Below are positions 26,618 to 35,861 of a stretch of 64,000 nucleotides of DNA, one piece after another (position 1 is the first letter of the stretch; each line of letters begins with the position of its first letter). The position numbers and the translations under genes were made by a program. Source of the stretch: Burkholderia glumae LMG 2196 = ATCC 33617 (GTDB lineage Bacteria > Pseudomonadota > Gammaproteobacteria > Burkholderiales > Burkholderiaceae); contig NZ_CP009435.1 of assembly GCF_000960995.1 (NCBI RefSeq), forward strand, positions 496,001 to 560,000. Direction: 5' to 3'. Under the pieces are notes generated by a model. The model saw only the letters and a list, made by a program, of their open reading frames with translations, had not been told where the DNA came from and made no database searches.

Positions 26618-26636
26618 TCTTCCGCTTGGAATAATT
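26609..26636. promoter_or_regulatory. candidate TetR operator (direct repeat) over the efflux promoter
   Basis: TGGAATAATT occurs at 26609-26618 and again at 26627-26636. Between and around them GGAA/TTCC form short inverted pairs (GGAA at 26610, TTCC at 26620, GGAA at 26628). The first copy covers the -10 box and the second the start site, as expected for a repressor site of the divergent TetR gene. Confidence 0.55.
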
Positions 26637-26647
26637 TGGATACCCGA

Positions 26648-27790
26648 ATGTCGTCGACCCCTCAGGATGCACCGCAAGGCAATCGTCAGGAACCTGCCGC
26701 CACGCCGTCTGCGGGCAAGCCTTCCCCCGACACCCCCGCACGCAAGCCGAACCGGCGCCGGATCCTGATCGCGCTGGCCGTGCTCGCGCTGCTCGGCGGC
26801 GCGATCTGGCTGCTTCACTGGTGGACCGTGGGCCGCTTCATCGAAAGCACCGACGACGCCTACCTGCAGGCCGACAGCATGACCGCCGCGCCGAAGGTGT
26901 CGGGCTACGTGACCGACGTCTACGTGGGCGACAACCAGCCGGTGAAGGCCGGCGCGCCGCTCGTGAGGCTCGACGTGCGCCAGTATCAGGTCGCGCTGCA
27001 GCAGGCGCGAGCCACCGTGGACGCGCGCCGCGCCGACATCGCGCGCGCCGAGGCCGACATCGCCCAGCAGCGCGCCAACCTCGAGCAGGCCCAGGCGCAG
27101 GCGCGCGTGTCGAGCATCAACCTGCATCACGCGAGCGACGAGTACGCGCGCTACGCGCCGCTCGCCGCGACCGGCGCCGAGACCCGCGAGCGCATCGCCG
27201 ATCTCAGGAACACGCGCGACCAGGCGCAGGCCACGCTGGCCGCCAACACGGCGTCGATCGCCGCGGCCCGCACCCAGATCGCCGCCAGCACCGCGCAGCT
27301 GCAGCAGGCGCGGGCGCAGCTCGAGGCCGCGCAGGCGAGCGCCGCGCAGTCGCAGCTCGACCTCGACAACACCGTGGTGCGCAGCACGCTGGACGGCCGG
27401 GTCGGCGACCGCACCGTGCGCGTGGGCCAGTACGTGCAGCCCGGCACGCGGCTGCTGACCGTGGTGCCGGTGCAGAGCCTCTATCTGGTGGCGAACTTCA
27501 AGGAAACCCAGCTCGGCCGGATGCGCCCGGGCCAGCCCGTCACGCTGCACGTGGACGCGCTGCCGGGCCGCGAACTGCACGGCCGGGTCGAGAGCTTCGC
27601 GCCCGGCACCGGCGCGCAGTTCGCGCTGCTGCCGCCCGAGAACGCCACCGGCAACTTCACGAAGATCGTGCAGCGCGTGCCGGTGCGGATCCACGTCGAC
27701 ACCGACGACCAGGCGCGCCGCGTGCTGCTGCCGGGCCTGTCGGTGACCGTCGACGTCGATACGCGCGACGACGGGAACCAGCATGGCTGA
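26648..27790 (+). CDS. efflux membrane fusion (HlyD/EmrA) protein
   Basis: The 380-residue periplasmic adaptor has an N-terminal membrane anchor (about residues 37-55) and STDDAYLQAD opening the barrel/lipoyl part. A long alpha-helical hairpin rich in Ala/Gln/Arg (about 100-225) is followed by the second lipoyl half (DNTVVRSTLDGRVGDRTVRVGQYVQ). It links EmrB to the outer-membrane channel. ATG 26648 is used; a TTG at 26636 is in frame but lies in the operator. It is the first gene of emrA-emrB-nodT and overlaps emrB by eight bases. Confidence 0.9.
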   Translation: MSSTPQDAPQGNRQEPAATPSAGKPSPDTPARKPNRRRILIALAVLALLGGAIWLLHWWTVGRFIESTDDAYLQADSMTAAPKVSGYVTDVYVGDNQPVKAGAPLVRLDVRQYQVALQQARATVDARRADIARAEADIAQQRANLEQAQAQARVSSINLHHASDEYARYAPLAATGAETRERIADLRNTRDQAQATLAANTASIAAARTQIAASTAQLQQARAQLEAAQASAAQSQLDLDNTVVRSTLDGRVGDRTVRVGQYVQPGTRLLTVVPVQSLYLVANFKETQLGRMRPGQPVTLHVDALPGRELHGRVESFAPGTGAQFALLPPENATGNFTKIVQRVPVRIHVDTDDQARRVLLPGLSVTVDVDTRDDGNQHG

Positions 27791-29387
27791 GTCCGCCACG
27801 CCGGCCGGCGCACCGGCCGCCCCCGCCCCGGCCGCCGAGCGCGCCACCGCCTCCGACTGGATCGCGGTGGCAGCCGGCTCGCTCGGCGCGCTGATGGCCA
27901 CGCTCGACATCTCGATCACCAACTCGGCGCTGCCGCAGATCCAGGGCGAGATCGGCGCGACCGGCACCGAGGGCACCTGGATCTCCACCGGCTACCTGAT
28001 GTCGGAAATCGTGATGATCCCGCTCGCCGCATGGCTCACGCGCGTGTTCGGGCTGAAGAACTTCCTGCTCGCCTCGTCGGTGCTGTTCATCGCGTTCTCG
28101 ATGATCTGCGGCTGGTCGAACACGCTCGCGCTGATGGTGGTCGGCCGGATCGGCCAGGGCTTCACGGGCGGCGCGATGATCCCGACCGCGCAGACCATCA
28201 TCCGCACCCGGCTGCCGCCCTCGCAGCTGCCGGTGGGCATGACGCTGTTCGGCCTGATCGTGCTGCTCGGGCCGCTGTTCGGGCCGGTGCTGGGCGGCTG
28301 GCTGGCCGAGAACGTCAGCTGGAGCTGGTGCTTCTTCATCAACCTGCCGGTGTGCCTGCTGCTGATCACGCTGCTGGTGGTGGGCCTCAGCTCCGACAAG
28401 CCGCAGTGGCGGCAGTTCTTCGACGCCGACTGGGTCGGCATCGCGGGCCTCGCGATCGGGCTGTCGTCGCTGACGGTGGTGCTCGAGGAAGGCCAGCGCG
28501 AGCGCTGGTTCGAGTCGCAGATGATCGTCACGCTGAGCTGGGTCTCGTTCGCCGGCATGCTGCTGATCGCGATCTCGCAGCTCACGGCCAGGCGGCCGAT
28601 CCTGCGGCTCTCGCTGATGCGCAACCCGCGCTACGCGAGCGTGATCCTGATCGTCGCGGCGGTCGGTGCCGGCCTGTACGGCGTGTCGTACCTGCTGCCG
28701 CAGTTCCTCGCGATCGTGTCCGGCTACAACGCCGAGCAGGCGGGCGAGATCATGCTGCTGTCGGGCCTGCCCGCGTTCCTGATGATGCCGATCCTGCCGA
28801 GGCTGCTCGGCAAGGTCGATTTCCGGATCCTCGTGATCACCGGGCTGCTGCTGTTCTTCCTGAGCTGCATGCTCGACATCTCGCTGACCGCGCAGAGCGT
28901 CGGCCACGACTTCGTCTGGTCGCAGCTGATCCGCGGCGTGGCCCAGATGCTCGCGATGATGCCGCTGAACCAGGCCTCGATGGCCGCCGTCTCGCGCGAG
29001 GAATCGGGCGACGCGGCCGGGCTCTACAACATGGCGCGCAATCTCGGCGGCTCGATCGGGCTGGCCATCATCGGCACCATCATCGACCGGCGCACCACGT
29101 TCCATACCGCCGCGCTGCGCGAGTCGCTCAGCGCCAACTCGCCGGTCGGGCAGGAGCGCATCGCCAGCTATGCGGCGAGCTGGTTCGCGCGCACCGGCGA
29201 CATGGCCTACTCGAAGCTGCGCGCGCTCGGCCAGATCGCGCAGCAGATCCAGGTGCAGGCCACCGTGATGACCTACTCCGAAACCTTCTACCTGCTCGGA
29301 CTCGCGCTGATCGCCTGCGTCCCGCTCGCGCTGCTGCTCAGAACGCCGCGCCGCGGTTCGCCGCCGCCCGCCTCGTCCGGCCATTGA
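27783..29387 (+). CDS. EmrB/QacA-type drug:proton antiporter (DHA2)
   Basis: This 534-residue inner-membrane transporter has fourteen predicted segments. Motif D1 appears as LDISITNSALPQIQGEIGAT, and motif C-like sequence as LLGPLFGPVLGGWLAEN. It ejects hydrophobic compounds together with the EmrA adaptor and the NodT channel. The ATG lies inside the emrA 3' end. After the last segment a short tail ends SPPPASSGH. Substrates are unknown; uncouplers, phenolics or antibiotics are typical of the family. Confidence 0.9.
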   Translation: MAESATPAGAPAAPAPAAERATASDWIAVAAGSLGALMATLDISITNSALPQIQGEIGATGTEGTWISTGYLMSEIVMIPLAAWLTRVFGLKNFLLASSVLFIAFSMICGWSNTLALMVVGRIGQGFTGGAMIPTAQTIIRTRLPPSQLPVGMTLFGLIVLLGPLFGPVLGGWLAENVSWSWCFFINLPVCLLLITLLVVGLSSDKPQWRQFFDADWVGIAGLAIGLSSLTVVLEEGQRERWFESQMIVTLSWVSFAGMLLIAISQLTARRPILRLSLMRNPRYASVILIVAAVGAGLYGVSYLLPQFLAIVSGYNAEQAGEIMLLSGLPAFLMMPILPRLLGKVDFRILVITGLLLFFLSCMLDISLTAQSVGHDFVWSQLIRGVAQMLAMMPLNQASMAAVSREESGDAAGLYNMARNLGGSIGLAIIGTIIDRRTTFHTAALRESLSANSPVGQERIASYAASWFARTGDMAYSKLRALGQIAQQIQVQATVMTYSETFYLLGLALIACVPLALLLRTPRRGSPPPASSGH

Positions 29388-29391
29388 ATCG

Positions 29392-30942
29392 ATGCAGATC
29401 ATGACGTTTTCCCCGCCCGCCCGCCGCCGCGCCGCCGCGCCCCTCACGCTGCTCGCGCTCGCCGGCCTGCTCGCCGGCTGCACGGTCGGCCCGGACTATC
29501 ACGGCGCGCCGCCCGCGCCCGCCGACGCCGGCTTCGTGCGCGCGCCGCAGGCCGGCGTGCTGGCCGCCGCGCCGGCGCCGAGCGCCTGGTGGCACGCGCT
29601 CGGCGACCCGCAGCTGGACGCGCTGATCGCCGCCGCGCTGGCCCATAACCCGGACCTGCACGCGGCGCAGGCGCGCCTGCGCGAGGCGCGCGCGCAACTG
29701 AGCCGGCAGCGCGCCGACGCGCTGCCGAAGCTCGGCGCCGACGCAGCCGCGCTGCGCACGCGCGAGCCCGACGCGAACGCGTTCGCGGCGCTGACCGGCT
29801 CGAGCGGCGCCAGCGGCTCGGGCAACGCTGCGTCGCGGCCCGGCACCGGCCCGATCCAGCTCTACACGGCCAGCTTCGACGCGAGCTGGGAAATCGACCT
29901 GTTCGGCGGCACGCGGCGCGCGATCGAGGCCGCCTCCGCGCAGGCCGAGGCCGTCGACGCCGATCTCGCCGACACCCAGGTCTCGCTCGCGGCCGAAGTC
30001 GCGAACGCCTACGTCGGCCTGCGCGACCAGCAGCAGCGCCTCGCGCTGTCGCGGCGCACCGCCGAACTGCAGCAGCGCATGCTCGAGCTGACGTTGCAGC
30101 GGCGCGATCGCGGCGTGGTGGACGATGCCGACATCGAGCGGCTCACCACCCAGGTGGAAAACACGCGCGCCACGCTGATCCCGCTCGACGCGCAGGTGAC
30201 CGAGTCGCTCGACCGCCTCGCGATCCTCACGGGACGCGCGCCGGGCACGCTCGATGCGCAGCTCTCGGCACCCGGCGCCGCGCTGCCGACGCTGCCCGCG
30301 ACGGTGGCGATCGGCGACGCCGGCGCGCTCCTCAAGCAGCGTCCCGACATCCGTGCGGCCGAGCGCCGGCTCGCCTCCAGCAACGCGCAGATCGGCGAGC
30401 GCGTGGCCGACTACTTTCCGAAGGTCACGCTGTTCGGCGACCTCGGCTTCAGCGCGTCCGACCCGGGCCACCTGTTGCGCAAGCAGAACTACTCGTGGAT
30501 CGGCGCGCCCTACCTGCAGTGGAACCTGTTCGACTTCGGCCGCACGCGCGGTGCCGTGCGCGCGGCCGAAGCCGCGCGCGACGAGGCCGAGGCGAACTAC
30601 ACGAAGGCCGTGCTGGCCGCGCTGCAGGACGCCAACACCGCCCTGTCGCGTTACGGGCACCAGCGCGACCACGTCGTCGCGCTGGCCAAGATCGAGACCT
30701 CGGCCACGCGCTCGGCCGCGCTGATGAACCAGCGCTACCGGGCCGGCGTGTCGTCGCTGATCGACCTGCTCGACACCCAGCGCGCGGCGCTCTCGGCACG
30801 GCAGAACGTGATCGCCGGACAGGCCGAGCTGCTCGACGACTACATCTCGCTGCAAAAGAGCCTCGGCCTCGGCTGGCAGACCGACGCGACCGCGCCGCAG
30901 GTGCCGGCCGACGCGGCGGCCGGCGCGAAGCCGGCCGGCTGA
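29392..30942 (+). CDS. outer-membrane efflux lipoprotein, NodT/OprM-type
   Basis: The 516-residue channel has a lipoprotein signal ending LAGLLAGC, with acylated Cys after about 32 residues, then TVGPDYHGAPP, the standard opening of NodT-family factors. Two repeated OEP domains follow, each with long coiled helices (for example AQARLREARAQLSRQRADALP and a second LKQRPDIRAAERRLASSNAQIG element, partly shown). It starts four bases after the emrB stop; ATG 29401 is an alternative start. It forms the exit duct of the tripartite pump. Confidence 0.9.
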   Translation: MQIMTFSPPARRRAAAPLTLLALAGLLAGCTVGPDYHGAPPAPADAGFVRAPQAGVLAAAPAPSAWWHALGDPQLDALIAAALAHNPDLHAAQARLREARAQLSRQRADALPKLGADAAALRTREPDANAFAALTGSSGASGSGNAASRPGTGPIQLYTASFDASWEIDLFGGTRRAIEAASAQAEAVDADLADTQVSLAAEVANAYVGLRDQQQRLALSRRTAELQQRMLELTLQRRDRGVVDDADIERLTTQVENTRATLIPLDAQVTESLDRLAILTGRAPGTLDAQLSAPGAALPTLPATVAIGDAGALLKQRPDIRAAERRLASSNAQIGERVADYFPKVTLFGDLGFSASDPGHLLRKQNYSWIGAPYLQWNLFDFGRTRGAVRAAEAARDEAEANYTKAVLAALQDANTALSRYGHQRDHVVALAKIETSATRSAALMNQRYRAGVSSLIDLLDTQRAALSARQNVIAGQAELLDDYISLQKSLGLGWQTDATAPQVPADAAAGAKPAG

Positions 30943-30982
30943 GGCCGGCGGCTGCGGCGCGACCGCGGCGCCGACGGCGGCC

Positions 30983-31663
30983 TCAGCGCTCGATGCGCGC
31001 GCGCGTGGTGCCGAGCAGCGCCGCCATCGCGCGGCGCGCCGCCTCGGCATCGCGCGCGCGGATCGCCTCGCACACGCGCGTGTGCTCGGCCAGCGACGCG
31101 TTGAACACGTCGGCGCGCCGCGCGTTGACGCGCAGCTGCGCCTCGAGCGTGCGCTCGATCAGCGCGCCGAGCGGAATCAGCAGTTCATTGCCGCCCGCGG
31201 CCAGCACGCTCAGGTGAAAGCGCAGGTCGGCGCGCACCCATTCGTCCACCTGCCTGGCCTCGCACATCGCCTCGTGCGCGGCCTCCATCTCGGCCAGGGT
31301 GTCGGGTGCCCACGCACGCGCGGCGAGCCCCGCCGCGTAGGGCTCCACCATCTCGCGCATCTCCTGCAGCTGCATCGCGAAGGCGAGCGGCGGCGCCACC
31401 TGCGAATACCAGTCGAGCAGCTCCGCATCGAGCAGGTTCCAGGCGTGGCGCGGGCGCACCCGCGTGCCGACCTTCGGCCGCGACTCGATCAGCCCCTTCG
31501 AGGTCAGCGTGCGCAGCGCCTCGCGCAGCACCGTGCGGCTCACGCCGAACGCCCGCATCAGCTCGGCCTCGCGCGGCAGCGTCGCCGCGGGCGCGTAGTC
31601 GCCGCGCAGGATCGCGGTTGCGAGCCGGAACGCGGTTTGTCCATGCAGGTCTCGTTGAATCAC
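30983..31663 (-). CDS. GntR-family (FadR subfamily) regulator, DgoR-like
   Basis: The 226-residue regulator has an N-terminal winged helix (LATAILRGDYAPAATLPREAELMRAFGVSR, split motif) and an FCD ligand domain (about residues 90-220). The metal ligands are suggested by D in RADLRFH, H in FHLSVL and H in LAEHTRV. A GTG start at 31663 is preferred over GTG 31678, because GAGGAG lies five bases upstream. It diverges from galactonate dehydratase; E. coli DgoR represses dgo genes and is released by galactonate. The same role is inferred here. Confidence 0.85.
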   Translation of the reverse strand: MIQRDLHGQTAFRLATAILRGDYAPAATLPREAELMRAFGVSRTVLREALRTLTSKGLIESRPKVGTRVRPRHAWNLLDAELLDWYSQVAPPLAFAMQLQEMREMVEPYAAGLAARAWAPDTLAEMEAAHEAMCEARQVDEWVRADLRFHLSVLAAGGNELLIPLGALIERTLEAQLRVNARRADVFNASLAEHTRVCEAIRARDAEAARRAMAALLGTTRARIER

Positions 31664-31706
31664 GGTTCTCCTCGTCACGCGGCATGCCGCTGACCACTAT
31701 CTGCGC

Positions 31707-31730
31707 AAAAGTGCTATTAATACTACTTTT
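31707..31730. promoter_or_regulatory. candidate DgoR-like operator
   Basis: A 24-bp imperfect palindrome with outer arms AAAAGT and ACTTTT and centre TATTAATA lies between the divergent regulator and dgoD; 20 of 24 positions are symmetric. It sits in the only AT-rich part of the gap, so a GntR dimer there could control both genes. Confidence 0.6.
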
Positions 31731-31796
31731 TAGCGCTTTCGTGTAGGATGCCATCATCGACGCCGCCTGACGCGTCCCCCTCACGGAGACACCGCC

Positions 31797-32945
31797 ATGA
31801 AGATCACCCGCCTCGAAACCTTCGTCGTCCCGCCACGCTGGCTGTTCCTCAAGATCGAGACCGACGAGGGCATCGTCGGCTGGGGCGAGCCGATCGTCGA
31901 GGGGCGCGCGCACACGGTGGAGGCCGCCGTGCAGGAGCTGGCCGACTACCTGGTGGGGCGCGACCCGCTGCTGATCGAGGACCACTGGCAGGTGATGTAC
32001 CGCGCCGGGTTCTATCGCGGCGGCCCGGTCACGATGAGCGCGATCGCGGGCGTCGACCAGGCGCTCTGGGACATCAAGGGCAAGTTCCACGGCGCGCCCG
32101 TCCACGCGCTGCTCGGCGGCCAGGTGCGCGATCGCATCAAGGTCTATTCGTGGATCGGCGGCGACCGCCCGAGCGACGTCGCCAACAACGCGCGCGCGGT
32201 GGTCGAGCGCGGCTTCAAGGCCGTCAAGATGAACGGCTCCGAGGAACTGCAAATCGTCGACACCTACGACAAGGTCGAGAAGGTGATCGCGAACGTGGCC
32301 GCGGTGCGCGAGGCGGTGGGCCCGCACGTGGGGATCGGCGTCGATTTCCACGGCCGCGTCCACAAGCCGATGGCCAAGGTGCTCGCCAAGGAACTCGACC
32401 CGTACCGGCTGATGTTCATCGAGGAGCCGGTGCTCTCGGAGAACGCCGAGGCGCTGCGCGACATCGTCAACCAGACCGACACGCCGATCGCGCTCGGCGA
32501 GCGGCTCTACTCGCGCTGGGACTTCAAGCACGTCCTGGCGGGCGGCTACGTCGACATCATCCAGCCCGACGCCTCGCACGCCGGCGGCATCACCGAGTGC
32601 CGCAAGATCGCCTCGCTGGCCGAGGCCTACGACGTCGCGCTCGCGCTGCACTGCCCGCTCGGGCCGATCGCGCTGGCCGCGTGCCTGCAGCTCGACGCGG
32701 TCAGCTACAACGCGTTCATCCAGGAGCAGAGCCTCGGCATCCACTACAACCAGGGCAACGATCTGCTCGACTACATCCGCAATCCGGAAGTGTTCCGCTA
32801 CGAGGACGGCTTCGTGACGATCCCGCAGGGTCCGGGGCTCGGCATCGACGTCAACGAGGAAAAGGTGCGCGAGATGGCGAAGGTCGGCCATCGCTGGCGC
32901 AACCCGGTGTGGCGTCACGCGGACGGCAGCGTCGCCGAGTGGTGA
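31797..32945 (+). CDS. dgoD: D-galactonate dehydratase
   Basis: The protein has 382 residues, exactly the length of E. coli DgoD, an enolase-superfamily enzyme converting D-galactonate to 2-keto-3-deoxygalactonate. Metal and catalytic residues fall at the known positions: D183 and H185 (VDFHGRVHK), E209 (IEEPV), E235 (LGERLYSR) and H285 (ALHCPLGP). ATG 31797 follows CACGGAGACACCGCC. The other dgo genes (kinase, aldolase, transporter) are not in this window, so dgoD and its divergent regulator form a split unit. Confidence 0.95.
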   Translation: MKITRLETFVVPPRWLFLKIETDEGIVGWGEPIVEGRAHTVEAAVQELADYLVGRDPLLIEDHWQVMYRAGFYRGGPVTMSAIAGVDQALWDIKGKFHGAPVHALLGGQVRDRIKVYSWIGGDRPSDVANNARAVVERGFKAVKMNGSEELQIVDTYDKVEKVIANVAAVREAVGPHVGIGVDFHGRVHKPMAKVLAKELDPYRLMFIEEPVLSENAEALRDIVNQTDTPIALGERLYSRWDFKHVLAGGYVDIIQPDASHAGGITECRKIASLAEAYDVALALHCPLGPIALAACLQLDAVSYNAFIQEQSLGIHYNQGNDLLDYIRNPEVFRYEDGFVTIPQGPGLGIDVNEEKVREMAKVGHRWRNPVWRHADGSVAEW

Positions 32946-32967
32946 TCGACGCCGGCGCCGTTCGGCT

Positions 32968-33543
32968 TCAGAGCGACTTGCGGCGCAGGTCGTAGGTGTC
33001 GATGCCGGCCTCGTCGAGCCGGCTTTCGAAGCGGTCGGCGCCGAGCTCGCTCGCGAGCCGTGCCTCCTCGTCCGAGACCGGGAAGCACTGCAGCCAGTTG
33101 ATGCGCATGCCGTCCAGCCGGCACTCGGGAAACTCGCCGTCGTTCCAGATGAACGGAATCGACAGATAGAGATGCGGCACCGTGGTCTTGGGATAGCAAC
33201 GCGCCACCACCTCGCGCACCACCACGCCGGGCCGCACTGGCGAGGCCGCCGCGGCCAGCTCGAACGCGGCGGCCGCGAGGATGTCGGGCCAGTGCGCCAC
33301 GTCGTCCGGCATCGCGCCGCACAGCTCGATGCGCGTGTCGAACCCGCCCGTGTCGAGCGCGAACTCGCACAGGCCGGCGGTGCTGTACGACACCACGTCC
33401 TCGTCCGGCGCATCGGCCACCGACAGCACCGCCAGCTCGCGCGCGTCGCGCGAGAACGGCTGCGCTTTCGGCATGCCGTCGAACACCGTCATGACATGGC
33501 GCGCGACCGCCTGCCTTGCTGCTTCATTGCCCTGCGCAACCAT
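32968..33543 (-). CDS. suppressor of fused (SUFU) domain protein
   Basis: This 191-residue protein consists of one SUFU-type domain. Hallmarks are VSYSTAGLCEF and TRIELCGAMPDD in the first half, FPECRLDGMRINWLQCFPVSDEE near residue 140, and a C-terminal LASELGADRFESRLDE. Bacterial SUFU proteins are poorly understood; some occur as immunity partners of secreted toxins. No toxin gene adjoins it here, since the gene converges on dgoD. GGGGAG precedes ATG 33543. Function beyond the fold is not inferred. Confidence 0.8.
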   Translation of the reverse strand: MVAQGNEAARQAVARHVMTVFDGMPKAQPFSRDARELAVLSVADAPDEDVVSYSTAGLCEFALDTGGFDTRIELCGAMPDDVAHWPDILAAAAFELAAAASPVRPGVVVREVVARCYPKTTVPHLYLSIPFIWNDGEFPECRLDGMRINWLQCFPVSDEEARLASELGADRFESRLDEAGIDTYDLRRKSL

Positions 33544-33701
33544 CTCGTGTTCTCCCCTTCATGTCCGGCGGGCCGGGACCATCCGGCACGGCGCACCGAA
33601 CCGGCCGCGGCCGACGCGGCACGATCCGTGCCCGATGCCGGCCACGGCGCCATGCTACCCGAACCGGCGCGGCGCGGCCGCGCGGCGCCGTGCGCCGGCG
33701 C

Positions 33702-34634
33702 TCACCGCATCGCCGCGAAGCCCGGCACGATGGAGGCGAGCACGGCCGCCGCCACGAACACGCCGATCATTGCAATCGCCTCGAGATAGAGCACGTTGGT
33801 GAAGGTGCGCGCGTCCGCGGTCGCGGCGGTGCGGCGCAGCCGCGGCAGCGCCGAGAACCGGTTCAACCCGCCCAGCACGAGCGCGAGCGCCACCAGCACC
33901 AGCTTGAGCAGCAGCACGCGGCCCCAGGGGCTCGCGTCGAGCACGGCCAGCGAGCCGCCGGTGCCGCGCCACGCGTTGAACGCGCCGCTGGCCAGCACCG
34001 CCAGCACCGCCGCCATCGAGACGCGCGAGACGCGCTGCGCGACGCGGATCAGCGCGCCGCGCGCAATCGAGGCGCCCAGCGCCGGCAGCACGGCCATCCA
34101 GCCCGCCAGCACGATGCCGCCCCAGACCGCCGTCGAGAGCACGTGCAGCATCTGCACCAGCACCGCGGGCGACCACGGCCCCGCGTCGGCCGCGTGGCCG
34201 ATCGAGGCCTGGCCGGCCGCCACCACCAGCACCGCGAGCCAGAGCAGCGCGCCCCCCGCCGGGCCGGCGGGCCGCAGCCACGCGAGCACCAGCAGCGCCA
34301 GCGCGCCGAGCATGAGCAAGCTCCATGCGTGCCCGACGTGGGTGTCGGCCAGCACCGTCGGCAGCGCGCCGAACGCGCCGCCCAGCCCCGCACCGCTCAT
34401 CGCCGCCGCCTCGTAGACGAGCCAGCCGAGCTCGGCCAGCCCGAGCACCAGCGCGGCCAGGCTCAGCGAGCCGCGCGCGCGGCGCCACGCGTAATGGGCC
34501 GGCGAAACCTTGGCGCGGCCGCCCTCGGCGCCGAGCCAGGCGCCGAACAGCAGCGAGCCGACCGCCATCGCGAAGGCGATCTGCGCGAGCGCGGCCATCG
34601 CGACCTGCCCGGTCCAGAGGCTGTCGAACGTCAT
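33702..34634 (-). CDS. CopD-family copper resistance membrane protein
   Basis: The 310-residue integral inner-membrane protein has about eight hydrophobic segments. Conserved CopD positions include HVGHAWSLLML, SIGHAADAG, VQMLHVLSTAVWGGIVLAGW and the final LKLVLVALALVLGGLNRF segment. CopD proteins take part in copper import across the inner membrane, usually with CopC, which is absent here. GGGAGG lies seven bases before ATG 34634. The divergent neighbour encodes a c-type cytochrome, a plausible partner if copper is supplied for respiration. Confidence 0.83.
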   Translation of the reverse strand: MTFDSLWTGQVAMAALAQIAFAMAVGSLLFGAWLGAEGGRAKVSPAHYAWRRARGSLSLAALVLGLAELGWLVYEAAAMSGAGLGGAFGALPTVLADTHVGHAWSLLMLGALALLVLAWLRPAGPAGGALLWLAVLVVAAGQASIGHAADAGPWSPAVLVQMLHVLSTAVWGGIVLAGWMAVLPALGASIARGALIRVAQRVSRVSMAAVLAVLASGAFNAWRGTGGSLAVLDASPWGRVLLLKLVLVALALVLGGLNRFSALPRLRRTAATADARTFTNVLYLEAIAMIGVFVAAAVLASIVPGFAAMR

Positions 34635-35080
34635 CGGGCGCCCTCCCGCACGGCGGGCTCGCACGCCGCGCGCAGCCGCGCGGCGGAGGGAATCGGGGAA
34701 AACCTGTAAGGCGGTAAATCGGGTACGGGAAGGTTCGGGAACATCGGCACGTGAATCGGCATTTCGGAGTGGGAACGATCGCCCGGTCCGGCTTGGTGCT
34801 GGCCGGCGGCGCGCGAGTAGCGAGTGTACGGGCTTCGATCGCGAAGCGGCGCGAGGGTTCGTCAAAAAGCCCGGAATTCCTGCAGGCGCGCGCCGCCGCC
34901 CTGTTGTTATCGCGCCGAGCGCCTGCGAGGCGGGCCGTCGGGCGGTTCGCCCGCGTCGGGCATCGATGCTAAACTTCGCAGCGCAGCCGACCGGAGATGG
35001 GCTGCCGAAACACGTGTAGTCAAAGCCCGAGCCGGCGCAGCCGGCCAGGTCCCCGACGATATAAAAAATTGGAGCCTCTC
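34635..35080. other. divergent intergenic region, 446 bp
   Basis: This separates copD (minus) from the cytochrome genes (plus). It should contain both promoters. A less GC-rich stretch near 34690-34760 suits the copD promoter; ATAAAAAATTGGAG just before 35081 supplies the cytochrome ribosome site. No repeat or additional gene was seen. Confidence 0.5.
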
Positions 35081-35842
35081 GTGTCTTCAATGCGTGTCTT
35101 CCGTGCCCTGCTGGCCGCCCTGTCGATCGGCGCCGCCTGCCTGCCGCTCCCCTCGCGGGCCCAGAATCCCCCGTCTCACGCCACCCCGGCCGGCACCGCC
35201 GGCGCCGCGCCGCTGAAGGCGCCCGACACCATGGCCGAGCGCGTGCGCGGCTGCACCGCCTGCCACGGCGCGCAGGGCCAGGGCACCGACAACGACTATT
35301 TCCCGCGCCTGGCCGGCAAGCCCGTCGAGTACCTGTACAACCAGCTGATGAATTTCCGTGACGGGCGGCGCAAGTATCCGCCGATGAACTACCTGCTCAC
35401 CTACCTCAGCGACGACTACCTGCACGAGATCGCCGCCCACTTCTCGAACCTGCGGCCGCCCTATCCGGCGCCGGCCACGCCGAGCGTGTCCGACGACGTG
35501 CTGGCGCGCGGCAAGGCGCTCGCCATGCACGGCGACGCCGCGCGCTCGGTCCCGGCCTGCGTGGCCTGCCACGGCAGCGCGCTGACCGGCATGCAGCCCG
35601 CCATCCCCGGCCTCGTCGGCCTGCACAGCGACTACCTGAGCGCGCAGCTCGGCGCCTGGCGTTCCGGCAACCGGCGCGCGAAGGCGCCCGACTGCATGCA
35701 CGAGATCGCCACGCGCCTCACCGACGACGACGTGACCGCCGTGACCGCGTGGCTCGCCGCGCAGCCCGCGCCGGCCAATCCGGTGCCGGCTGCGGCCCGC
35801 TCGCTGAAGCTGCCGCTCGCGTGCGGCAGCGAACCGCAATGA
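35081..35842 (+). CDS. periplasmic di-haem cytochrome c (c4-like)
   Basis: The 253-residue cytochrome has a Sec signal (cleavage after PSRA, about residue 27) and two class I haem motifs, C58TACH62 and C160VACH164, with matching Met-containing segments (PPMNYL; DCMHEI). It carries electrons in the periplasm. A GTG start at 35081 is chosen because GGAG lies six bases upstream; ATG 35090 is possible. It is co-directional with the tri-haem cytochrome 19 bp downstream, so they probably form an operon. Confidence 0.87.
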   Translation: MSSMRVFRALLAALSIGAACLPLPSRAQNPPSHATPAGTAGAAPLKAPDTMAERVRGCTACHGAQGQGTDNDYFPRLAGKPVEYLYNQLMNFRDGRRKYPPMNYLLTYLSDDYLHEIAAHFSNLRPPYPAPATPSVSDDVLARGKALAMHGDAARSVPACVACHGSALTGMQPAIPGLVGLHSDYLSAQLGAWRSGNRRAKAPDCMHEIATRLTDDDVTAVTAWLAAQPAPANPVPAAARSLKLPLACGSEPQ

Positions 35843-35861
35843 GACCCAGGAGACAGACGCC

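Noticed and set aside
30943..30982. GC-rich inverted sequences between nodT and the GntR gene
   Set aside because: Multiple overlapping weak pairings with no defined stem; typical background.
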